A stretch of DNA of 39,350 bases from positions 1 to 39,350 of the forward strand of contig JANXXE010000146.1 in the NCBI GenBank assembly GCA_025350815.1, in the 5' to 3' direction. Both the position numbers and the translations under genes were made by a program. Below, in pieces: positions 1-6,872 of the stretch (the stretch's first letter is position 1; every line of letters begins with the position of its first letter). The notes below the pieces were generated by a model, which was given only the letters and a program-made list of their open reading frames with translations, was not told where the DNA came from and did not search any database. This DNA is from Myxococcales bacterium. Its GTDB lineage: Bacteria > Myxococcota_A > Polyangia > Fen-1088.

Positions 1-109
1 GTCAGTTTTCGCGGCGTCCGAGGCCGCTCGGCCGTCTGCGGCCGACGCCAAGCCGAGGCCGAGCGCGTGGCCGCGCAGCGGCCGTATCAGCGCGTCCGCG
101 AAAACTGAC
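1..109. repeat. 14-bp perfect inverted repeat bounding a GC-rich 109-bp element
   Basis: The arm at 1-14 (GTCAGTTTTCGCGG) is exactly the reverse complement of the arm at 96-109. The 81 bases between are GC-rich and contain further short self-complementary GGCCG/CGGCC stretches, so the element could fold on itself. The window starts at the outer edge of the left arm, so flanking target duplications cannot be assessed. It may be a MITE-like element, a structured RNA or a bidirectional terminator. A further 6-bp inverted repeat (121-126 with 145-150) lies between it and the gene at 194. No convincing gene is seen in 1-193. Confidence 0.5.
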
Positions 110-193
110 ACACCACCCACCTCCGCCGACCGCGCTCAATCCGAGCGGAGGCGACCAGGAGATGTGCCGAACCATGAGAGGCTCAGGCGCGGG

Positions 194-880
194 CTAGTTG
201 GTCTTGCTGCCCGGCGTGATTCGCGCGGTCATCGCCGCGACCTCGGCGGAGACCTGCTCGATGCGGCGGCCCACGTCTGTGGTTTCCAGCAACAGCTGTC
301 GCAGTTTCGAGTCGACCACCAGGGCCGAGGCCAGGACGTCGACCAGTTCGCCCGGCGTCTCTTGCGCAGCGACCACCTGCTTCAGCAGATCGCCGCCCTC
401 GGGAATCGCATTCGCAAGCCCCCCCACCAGCGCCCGCAAGGACGCGTCCGCGTCCATCAGGTCGGGGCGGTTGCCCGTGGGATCGTCAGGGATCTCGGTC
501 GCGCTGATCAACCGGTATGGCTCGTCGCTGGGCAGCTCGCTGTCGATGTGAATGCGCGCGCGGCCGCGCAGCACCAGGTTGAATTTTCCGTCGGGCAGCT
601 CGTGCGCCAGGATGACCTCGCCCACGCCCGCAATTGGCGCCACGGGCGGTTTGCCGTCGTATTCGTGTTCGTTGCCCAGCAACAGGCTGACGGCGATCAA
701 CTTGTGGCTGGCCAGCACATCGCGAACCATCTTGCGGTAGCGATCTTCAAAGATGTGCAGCGGTAGCAGTGCATTGGGGAACAGTACGATGTTCGGCAGC
801 GGGAACATCGGCAGACGCCCCAGCACCTTCGTCAGGTTCGCGTGCGTCCCGGCGTCGAAGGTGTTTTCAACCGAAAACAT
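194..880 (-). CDS. LON substrate-binding domain protein (not a protease)
   Basis: The 228-residue product matches the N-terminal substrate-recognition domain of Lon proteases. The hallmark start of that domain, MFPLPNIVLFPN followed by LPLHIFEDRYRKMV, begins near residue 25, and the domain covers most of the chain. There is no AAA+ module and no Ser-Lys protease domain, so it is a stand-alone LON-domain protein, probably cytosolic and of unknown partner. It is last in a minus-strand operon and its start overlaps the end of the SDR gene by 14 bp, implying translational coupling. An internal Met at the domain start is an alternative initiation site, but the overlap favours the longer form. The family is clear; the role is not. 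Confidence 0.85.
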   Translation of the reverse strand: MFSVENTFDAGTHANLTKVLGRLPMFPLPNIVLFPNALLPLHIFEDRYRKMVRDVLASHKLIAVSLLLGNEHEYDGKPPVAPIAGVGEVILAHELPDGKFNLVLRGRARIHIDSELPSDEPYRLISATEIPDDPTGNRPDLMDADASLRALVGGLANAIPEGGDLLKQVVAAQETPGELVDVLASALVVDSKLRQLLLETTDVGRRIEQVSAEVAAMTARITPGSKTN

Positions 881-1541
881 CGATGCACGATCCGGTCAGG
901 GCCATCGGTGCATCCGTCGCCAGGAACAACGCCACGCGCGCGATTTCGTCGGCTGTCATCTTTGGCACCCCCCCCGGCATGCCTATCTCTAGCATGGCGG
1001 TATCTACCGAGCCCGGACAAATAGCGTTGACGGCAATCCCCGAGGGTCGCAGTTCCTCGGCCAACGATCGCGTCAATCCCACAACCGCGTGCTTGGCCGC
1101 GCAATAGGCCGCCAGCTGCGCCGTGCCCTGCCGCCCCGCTATGGACCCCAAATTGATGATCCGCCCCGCCCCACGCGTCTGCATGCCGGGAAGAAACGCC
1201 TTCATGATCAGGAAGGTGCCCTTCAGATTCGAGGCCAGGACGTCGTCCCAGACTTCCTCGGACAGCGCAGCGAACGGCGCCCGCGCCACGGTGCCCGCGT
1301 TGTTGACGACAATGTCAGGGGCGCCCAGGCGATCCAGAACCATCGCCGCGAATCGACCGACGTCGGCCGCCCGGCGCACATCACACACCTCCAGAAAACC
1401 GCCGCCCGCAGTTGCCACCGACGGGCCGTGCAGCGAACAGCCCGCGACGCGCGCCCCCTCGGCCGCAAGAACGTCAGCAATGGCCCGGCCGATTCCCCGG
1501 GAGGCACCGGTGACGACCGCGACCTTGCCCGCCAGCTTCAC
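867..1541 (-). CDS. short-chain dehydrogenase/reductase (FabG-like)
   Basis: This classical 224-residue SDR has the NAD(P) motif TGASRGIG at residues 11-18, NNAG at 80-83, catalytic Asn105, Ser133 (in LGSIAG) and Tyr146-x3-Lys150, then the PG motif of the substrate loop. All catalytic residues are present, so it should be an active NAD(P)-dependent oxidoreductase; the substrate cannot be told. Its GTG start overlaps the folE stop as GTGA (1538-1541), so the two are probably translated together. That linkage would suit a pterin or carbonyl reductase, but the TGxxxRxG variant usual in pteridine reductases is absent, so a FabG-like or sugar/alcohol dehydrogenase role is equally open. Confidence 0.88.
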   Translation of the reverse strand: MKLAGKVAVVTGASRGIGRAIADVLAAEGARVAGCSLHGPSVATAGGGFLEVCDVRRAADVGRFAAMVLDRLGAPDIVVNNAGTVARAPFAALSEEVWDDVLASNLKGTFLIMKAFLPGMQTRGAGRIINLGSIAGRQGTAQLAAYCAAKHAVVGLTRSLAEELRPSGIAVNAICPGSVDTAMLEIGMPGGVPKMTADEIARVALFLATDAPMALTGSCIDVFG

Positions 1542-2122
1542 CGGGCGCGACCCCCGAGGTTGGCCGCCGCCAGCAGCCGCGCCTTCAAATCAGGACGGTC
1601 GCGCATCTCACCCACGAAGGCACTGGTCACCACGCCCGACTGGTCGTGCTTCTCGCCGGGTAGCGCCAGGCACAGTTGTTCGGCCTCGATGACACAGCCG
1701 GCGCCGCGGGCGCCCAGTTCCTTCCACAATGTGTCGGCGATCTGGTGCGTCGCCCGTTCTTGCAGTGTCAGGCGCTTGGTGAAGCAGTCCACCAGATCGG
1801 CCAAGCGCCCGAAGCCCACCAGCTTGCCCTGCGGCAGATACGCGACGTGCGCCACGCCCCGGTACGGCACCAGGTGGTGCGGGCACATCGCGTGGAATCG
1901 CAAACCGCCGACGACCACGGCGTCGGGATCCGCCTCGCCCAGCACCGGCTCGCCCAGAATGACCCGTGGGTCCATATCGTAGCCCGCCAGGAATTCCGTC
2001 TGCCACAGCCGGGCCACGCGCTCGGCCGTCTGTTTCAGATCCAGATCGCCGGCAGGATCGCGGCCGGAAGCACGCAGCAGGGCGTCGATCGCGGCGCGCA
2101 GGGCTTCGCTGTCGGCGGGCAA
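1538..2122 (-). CDS. folE: GTP cyclohydrolase I, variant active-site motifs
   Basis: The product converts GTP to dihydroneopterin triphosphate, the first step of folate and pterin synthesis. At 194 residues it is normal for bacterial FolE. The zinc ligands are visible as Cys80, His83 (in CPHHLVPY) and Cys151, and the long LVDCFTKRLTLQERATHQIA helix is typical. Two positions differ from the E. coli pattern as I know it: CEHH is CPHH here, and the histidine two residues before the last zinc Cys is Gln149 (EAEQLC), with MRG changed to LPG. This may be a lineage variant. The TTG start lies 3 nt after the DUF2203 stop and the end overlaps the SDR gene by 4 bp, so the gene sits in the middle of an operon. 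Confidence 0.9.
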   Translation of the reverse strand: MPADSEALRAAIDALLRASGRDPAGDLDLKQTAERVARLWQTEFLAGYDMDPRVILGEPVLGEADPDAVVVGGLRFHAMCPHHLVPYRGVAHVAYLPQGKLVGFGRLADLVDCFTKRLTLQERATHQIADTLWKELGARGAGCVIEAEQLCLALPGEKHDQSGVVTSAFVGEMRDRPDLKARLLAAANLGGRAR

Positions 2123-2125
2123 GGC

Positions 2126-2572
2126 TCAGTCCAGGGGCGGTGGCTCGCGCGGGACCAGGTCGTCTATCGGCTTACGCGCGCCGTAGCCGGCGTCCACCGG
2201 ATGCCAGAAGCCCAGGGCGCGCTCGCCCAACTTCCAGCACAACAAAATCTCCTGCGTGCCGCGCCGGCCGGGAAAGTCGACCAGGCCCAGATCCAGATCC
2301 TTGACCTGCCCGCCCAGGTTCTCCACGCGTCCAATTTGATCCGAAAGCGCCTCGTAGTAACCCTGGAACATGGCGCGCGCGTGGCGAACAGCCGCCGGCT
2401 CTGACCGCGGCGACTGTTCGGTGACGTCACCGGACACGCGCACGCCCGCGCGCTCCAGCTTCTGCTCCTCGCGCCGCAGCGCCATCCGCAGCTGCAACAC
2501 CTGCGTGAAGATGCTCTCCAAGGAGGGGATCAGTCGCTCGATTTCTCCCACAGTGAAGTGACGTCGCGGCAT
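2126..2572 (-). CDS. DUF2203 family protein
   Basis: The 148-residue protein opens with a long charged helix (from VGEIERLIPSLESI on) and ends with the conserved tail LCWKLGERALGFWHPVDAG and a short Arg/Lys segment, the signature of DUF2203. No catalytic motif, signal peptide or membrane segment is visible, so it is probably cytosolic and of unknown function. It is the first gene of the minus-strand operon leading to folE, which starts 3 nt downstream. Its own start faces the divergent deoxyhypusine synthase-like gene across about 100 bp that should hold both promoters. Family assignment is good; no function is proposed. Confidence 0.82.
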   Translation of the reverse strand: MPRRHFTVGEIERLIPSLESIFTQVLQLRMALRREEQKLERAGVRVSGDVTEQSPRSEPAAVRHARAMFQGYYEALSDQIGRVENLGGQVKDLDLGLVDFPGRRGTQEILLCWKLGERALGFWHPVDAGYGARKPIDDLVPREPPPLD

Positions 2573-2610
2573 CGGGCGAATCTACACCAATTTGCCGGGA
2601 CGCAAGCACC

Positions 2611-2645
2611 CGCGAATAGCCCCGCGAATAGCCCCAAACAGGGGC
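2611..2645. repeat. 12-nt tandem duplication and small hairpin between divergent genes
   Basis: The unit CGCGAATAGCCC occurs twice back to back (2611-2622 and 2623-2634). It is followed by a 5-bp hairpin (GCCCC at 2631-2635, GGGGC at 2641-2645). Both sit in the divergent spacer, 28 bp upstream of the chosen start of the deoxyhypusine synthase-like gene. The duplication may be a recent slippage event; a regulatory role is only possible. Confidence 0.45.
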
Positions 2646-2672
2646 GTATCGGCTGTGCTAGTTTCCTGCGCG

Positions 2673-3848
2673 ATGCTTCACCCGAAACGCAGAATCCGCC
2701 CGGCGCCGCTGGAAATCGGCTCGCCCGACGTGGCCGCGCTGATCGACACCTATTTCAACGCCTACAACGCCGCGCGCCTTCGCGAAGCGTGCCAGACCTT
2801 CGCCCGCATGATCGACGGGGGCGCAACCATCGGCGTGTCGCTGTCGGGCGCCCTGACGCCGGCTGGCCTGTCTTCGGTCCTGGTGCCTCTTATCCAGCGC
2901 GGGTACATCGATTACATTTCTTCGACAGGCGCGAACCTGTACCACGATCTGCATTTCGACCTGGACCTGGCACTTTACCGCGGCATGCCCGAGGTGGCGT
3001 CGGGCGCGCACGACGTGGCCCTGCGCAAGGACGGCATCATCCGCGTCTACGACGTGTTGTTCCCGGCGGACGTGCTGTTCAAAACCGACGAATGGGTTTA
3101 TCGCGTGCTGCAGGCGCCGGAATTCGCCCGTCGCCTGTCGGGCGCCGAATTGCACAACGGCATCGGGAAATACGCCCTCGAGACCGCGCGCAAGATGAAG
3201 GTGGCCAAGCCGTCCATCCTTGCCGTCTGCCACGACTACGACGTACCTGTTTGGTCGGCGTCGCCCGGCGATTCGACCATCGGACTGAATCTGTCGGCCA
3301 TTTACACCGCGCATCCCGAAAAGGCACCCCAGGTCGATCCCTCCGCCGATGTGATGGAAATGGCGGCGCTGGTGCTGGACGCCAAACGCGCCAAGGGCGG
3401 CCTGTCCGGCGTTCTTATCTTCGGCGGCGGCGCGCCCAAAAACTTCTTGCTGCAAACCGAACCGCAACTGCAGGAAATCCTCGGCGTCGCCGAAAAGGGC
3501 CACGATTACTTCATCCAGATCACCGACGCGCGCCCCGACACCGGCGGCCTGTCCGGCGCCACACCCGCCGAGGCTGTCTCGTGGGGCAAGATCGATCCCG
3601 ACAAGCTTCCGGACACCGTCGTCTGCTACGTCGATTCGACGGTGGTCATGCCGCTGATGGCGTCGTACGTGCTGGCGCGCTGCAAGCCGCGCAAGCCGCG
3701 GCGTCTGTACAGGCGGCTGCCCGCGATGGTCGAGGCGCTGCGTTCGGAATACCGCAAGACCGAGATGTACGCGCGTTACTGGGGCAAGGGCGGCACCGTG
3801 AAGAAGGCGCCCGTCGCCAAGAAGACGTCCAACAAATCCCGCAAATAG
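2673..3848 (+). CDS. deoxyhypusine synthase family protein
   Basis: The 391-residue protein matches the deoxyhypusine synthase fold. The NAD-binding motif GGGAPKNF is present, and the active-site lysine lies in AVSWGKI (Lys306), at the position of human Lys329. In eukaryotes and archaea the family moves an aminobutyl group from spermidine to a lysine of IF5A. Bacteria have EF-P instead, and bacterial members are thought to act in polyamine chemistry or on unknown targets. I start at the ATG at 2673; a TTG at 2592 would add 27 residues with no family resemblance. The C-terminus is a Lys-rich tail. No IF5A-like gene is seen nearby, so the substrate stays open. Confidence 0.87.
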   Translation: MLHPKRRIRPAPLEIGSPDVAALIDTYFNAYNAARLREACQTFARMIDGGATIGVSLSGALTPAGLSSVLVPLIQRGYIDYISSTGANLYHDLHFDLDLALYRGMPEVASGAHDVALRKDGIIRVYDVLFPADVLFKTDEWVYRVLQAPEFARRLSGAELHNGIGKYALETARKMKVAKPSILAVCHDYDVPVWSASPGDSTIGLNLSAIYTAHPEKAPQVDPSADVMEMAALVLDAKRAKGGLSGVLIFGGGAPKNFLLQTEPQLQEILGVAEKGHDYFIQITDARPDTGGLSGATPAEAVSWGKIDPDKLPDTVVCYVDSTVVMPLMASYVLARCKPRKPRRLYRRLPAMVEALRSEYRKTEMYARYWGKGGTVKKAPVAKKTSNKSRK

Positions 3849-3915
3849 ACCTGCATCTGGCTTTGGTGCTAAGACTGGCCGCGGCAAGCCGCAGGCAAGA
3901 CAAGGAGTCACATAC

Positions 3916-4527
3916 ATGTTCGACGATCCCGCATCGCTAATGAACGTTCTGCTTCGCTGGGGACACATCGTCTTCGGCATCATCTGGATTGGCCACCTGT
4001 ACTTCTTCAACCTGGTGAACGTCCCCTTTCAGGGTGATCTCGCCAAGGAACTGAAGCCGCAGGTGAATCCGAAGCTGTTGCTGCGCGCGTTCTATTGGTT
4101 CCGCTGGGGCGCGATGTACACGTTCCTGTTTGGCATCCTGCTGTTCGGGTACAAGTACTTTCACCAGAAGCTGTTCTTCGACGCTGACGGCGGCGTCAGC
4201 AACCGCGCCCTGTGGATGCTGTTCGGCGGGCTACTGGGGACCATCATGTGGTTCAACGTCTGGTTCGTGATCTGGCCGCGCCAGAAACTGATCCTCGGTG
4301 GCCTGGCCGCCGGCACGCCCCACCCCGACGCCGCCGCGCTGGCCGCGACCGCGGGCAAGGCGTCGCGCTTCAACACCTACGCATCGGGCCCGATGCTGTT
4401 CGGCATGATCGTCCCCAACAACTACGCCGGTTGGCCCGCGGTGGGCATGTTGGTCGCCATCATCCTCGGTGCCGGCTTCTGGTTCGGCTTGATCAAGCGG
4501 TCGTTCAAGATCAAGACCGTCGTCTGA
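3916..4527 (+). CDS. PuuD-type (urate hydroxylase N-terminal domain) membrane protein
   Basis: This 203-residue integral membrane protein resembles the N-terminal membrane domain of the bacterial urate hydroxylase PuuD. About four or five helices are apparent, with His17 and His27 in the first (WGHIVFGIIWIGHLYFFN), WRWG-like and WFNVWFVIWP segments after it, and a last helix near residue 175. Full-length PuuD carries a C-terminal cytochrome c domain; none is present here and no CxxCH motif follows, so urate oxidation is uncertain. A strong Shine-Dalgarno AAGGAG (3902-3907) sits 8 nt before the ATG. The aminotransferase starts 9 nt after the stop, suggesting co-transcription. Confidence 0.7.
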   Translation: MFDDPASLMNVLLRWGHIVFGIIWIGHLYFFNLVNVPFQGDLAKELKPQVNPKLLLRAFYWFRWGAMYTFLFGILLFGYKYFHQKLFFDADGGVSNRALWMLFGGLLGTIMWFNVWFVIWPRQKLILGGLAAGTPHPDAAALAATAGKASRFNTYASGPMLFGMIVPNNYAGWPAVGMLVAIILGAGFWFGLIKRSFKIKTVV

Positions 4528-4536
4528 GCCGCGCCC

Positions 4537-5703
4537 ATGGCCGTCGGTCCCGCGCGGCGCTTGCAGGGATTCGGGACGTCCATCTTCACCGAGATCACGC
4601 GCCTGGCCGTCGAGCACGGCGCCGTGAATCTGGGTCAGGGCTTTCCTGACTTTCCGGCCCCGGCCTTCGTCAAGGAGGCGGCGGCCCGGGCCATAGCCGC
4701 CGACCGCAACCAGTACGCGCCGGCACCCGGGCTGCCGCGCCTGCAGCAGGAACTGGCCGCGCGCTTCCTGCGACAGCAGGGCCGCGCCGTCGACGCCGAA
4801 AGTGAAATCACCGTCGCTGCCGGCGCCACGGAGGCCATCTTCGACACCGTGATGGCGCTGGTCGACCCGGGCGACGAGGTGATCGTCTTCGAGCCGTACT
4901 ACGACGCCTACGTGCCCGACATCCAGATGGCCGGCGGCGTGCCGCGAGTCGTGACCCTGCGGCCACCGGACTGGACCTTCGACGCGGACGAGCTGGCGGC
5001 GGCATTCAGCCCGCGCACGAAGATGATCATCATCAACACGCCCCACAACCCCACCGGCAAGGTCTTCAGCCCCGCCGAGCTGGATGCCATCGCCGCCCTG
5101 TGCGCCGAACACGATGTCGTCGCGCTGTCCGACGAGGTCTACAGCGAAATCTTGCTGGACGGCGCGCGCCACGTATCGCTGGCCACACGCCCGGGCATGT
5201 GGGAACGCACGGTGACCATCGACAGCATGGGCAAGACCTTCAGCGTGACCGGCTGGAAAATAGGCTGGACGATGGCCCCGCCCGAGCTGACGGCGGCCAT
5301 TCGCGGCGTCCACCAGTTCGTGACTTTCTGCAACGCCACGCCCTTTCAGGAGGCGGCCGCCGACGCCCTGCGGATCGCGGACGACACCGGTTATTTCGAC
5401 GAGCTTCGGCGGGACTACACGACCCGACGGGATTTTCTCGCCGGTGCCTTGCGCGCCGCGGGCTTCTCGCTGCTGCCCGCGCACGGCTCGTACTTCCTGC
5501 TGGCTGACATCAGCCACCTGCCCTTCGCTGACGACGCGGCCTTTTGCAGCCACCTCATCCGCAAAATCGGCGTGGCGGCGATCCCCCCGTCGGTGTTCTA
5601 CGCCGATCCGAAGACGGCGCCCCGCCTGGCGCGCTTCTGTTTCGCCAAGAAGGCCCAGACGCTTCAGGCGGCGGCACAACGACTGGCCGTTCTGCAACCG
5701 TGA
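4537..5703 (+). CDS. PLP-dependent class I aminotransferase
   Basis: This complete 388-residue fold-type I aminotransferase has the N-terminal NLGQGFPDFPAP substrate loop, Asn171 in NTPHNPTGK, the SDEVY motif, the PLP-binding Lys233 in SMGKTFSVTGWKIGW, and a conserved Arg near the C-terminus (APRLARFCFAKK). Overall character is closest to the kynurenine/glutamine transaminase and methionine aminotransferase (YbdL) branch, so the substrate is probably an aromatic, sulphur or glutamine-like amino acid; the sequence does not settle which. It follows the PuuD-like gene by 9 nt. A 5-bp hairpin (5705-5717) follows the stop but lacks a T run. Confidence 0.9.
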   Translation: MAVGPARRLQGFGTSIFTEITRLAVEHGAVNLGQGFPDFPAPAFVKEAAARAIAADRNQYAPAPGLPRLQQELAARFLRQQGRAVDAESEITVAAGATEAIFDTVMALVDPGDEVIVFEPYYDAYVPDIQMAGGVPRVVTLRPPDWTFDADELAAAFSPRTKMIIINTPHNPTGKVFSPAELDAIAALCAEHDVVALSDEVYSEILLDGARHVSLATRPGMWERTVTIDSMGKTFSVTGWKIGWTMAPPELTAAIRGVHQFVTFCNATPFQEAAADALRIADDTGYFDELRRDYTTRRDFLAGALRAAGFSLLPAHGSYFLLADISHLPFADDAAFCSHLIRKIGVAAIPPSVFYADPKTAPRLARFCFAKKAQTLQAAAQRLAVLQP

Positions 5704-5744
5704 CCCGCGCTCCGCGGCACCATTAAACTCGTCCGCCTGTGGCC

Positions 5745-6252
5745 TCACCCTTTCATGCCGGGCAGCACACGCCGACGCATCGGCCCGAGCACTACAAGCA
5801 GGTACCCGAACAGGGCCACCACGAAGTCGCCGCTGTCCGCGTCGGCGAATACCGACGTGACCGCCACGGCCGACGGATCGTTGCACGCGCGCGACGGGGC
5901 GGAGGGCGCAGCGCCTTCGCACCAATCGTCCGCGCGGGCGCCCAGCGCGTTCGTGCCGTCATTGCCGGCCGCCGGGCCGGGGCCGTCTTCGAAGGACAGG
6001 GAAAATTGCAAACCCGTGCAGTCAATGCTGGTTGCCGACCAGCTGTCAGCGGCGGCCTGGACCGCCGCCCGCAGGTCAGCGGGGGGGACACCGGGCAAGG
6101 TCGCCAGATGCACGGTCAGGGGCACGCAGCCCGTGGGCCAGGATTGCGCGTGACCCGATGGTGTCCGGGCGCTGACATAGGCGCGCGCGGCGCGCACACG
6201 GCCAACAAGGCCGTGGCGCTCAGCAACGCCAGCGGGAGGCTCGCGCCCCCCG
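5745..6252 (-). pseudogene. remnant of a secreted metalloprotease-like protein, frameshifted and missing its catalytic part
   Basis: The main frame (from about 6190 down to 5745) reads RAYVSARTPSGH, then CVPLTVHLATLPGVP, ADSW, NDGTNALG and an end of DADSGD running straight into a membrane segment and RRR. From memory this resembles the first half of matrixin-like metalloproteases of myxobacteria, with no HExxH zinc motif anywhere. A signal-peptide-like hydrophobic stretch (LPLALLSATALLAVC) lies just upstream in another frame; the two frames meet in a GC-alternating run near 6180-6192, consistent with a one-base indel. So the start is lost, the frame is broken and the catalytic region is gone. 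The family call is tentative; the broken structure is directly visible. Confidence 0.5.
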
Positions 6253-6860
6253 CTACGGATTGACCCGATACGTGGCCAGCATGCCCGCGAGGATGTGGTC
6301 GTTGACATGGCAATGGTAAAGCCACTTCCCCGGATTATCCGGCTGCATGTCCGCCGTCAACATGGTGGCCGGAAGAAGCTCTGTCACATCCTCGCGGTCC
6401 ACATCAACGGGCGAACCGTCGGCCTTGGCCTTGCCTTTGCCCGTGATGATCATATGGCCAATGAGCCCCGCGTAGTTGTCGCCCACTTCGTCAGTGTGCG
6501 AGTGGTACATCCACGTGACGGACGACGGATCCGACGGGCCCGGACCGGCGCGCTCGGGCACGCCCCAGCGGTAGGTGTAGCTGGCCCCCGGCGGAACGGC
6601 GTCGTCATTCTGCTGATTCGCCCTGGATCCGTCGGCGTAGGGCGCACCTTCCGATGCCTTGTCGTAAAAGACGCCGTGGGGATGGACGCTCAGCGGGCGC
6701 GTCGTCAGGTTCTTGAAGTGAAACAGAATGCTGTCGCCCACGGTGGCGCGCACCACCGGACCGAACATGCCCAGGTGCCGCCATTCGGGGGGCACGGCCC
6801 GATCCGGTCGGGACCGTTGGCAACGAAGACGTTGGCCGCGTCGTCGAAGGGACGTGGATA
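6253..6860 (-). pseudogene. collapsed multicopper oxidase gene (hephaestin/ceruloplasmin-like)
   Basis: The open part (6253-6795, 180 codons) keeps copper motif 1 (HPHG), motif 2 (YHSHTDE) and the C-terminal HCHVNDHILAGM, but motif 3 (HxxHxH) is missing. The chain jumps from DVDRE to DVTELLPATM, skipping most of the second cupredoxin domain. Just upstream, in a different frame (6798-6860), lies PFDDAANVFVANGPDRIG, which I recognise as an N-terminal stretch of the same family; its junction with PPEWRHLG is another deletion plus frameshift. Without motif 3 the trinuclear copper site cannot form, so the gene is almost certainly dead. Its stop directly abuts the metalloprotease remnant. Confidence 0.75.
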
Positions 6861-6872
6861 CCGGCGCCTAAA

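Noticed and set aside
1-108. C-terminal coding tail of a gene entering from the left edge
   Set aside because: A plus frame stays open until a TGA at 106-108, but the inverted repeat makes both strands look equally coding and no family is recognisable.
2658-4010. 450-codon minus-strand frame opposite the deoxyhypusine synthase-like gene
   Set aside because: Its composition is shadow-like, and the plus strand carries conserved GGGAPKNF and AVSWGKI motifs.
4231-5925. 564-codon minus-strand frame opposite the aminotransferase
   Set aside because: Arg/Gly/Asp/Val-rich shadow with no domain; the plus strand has an intact PLP enzyme.
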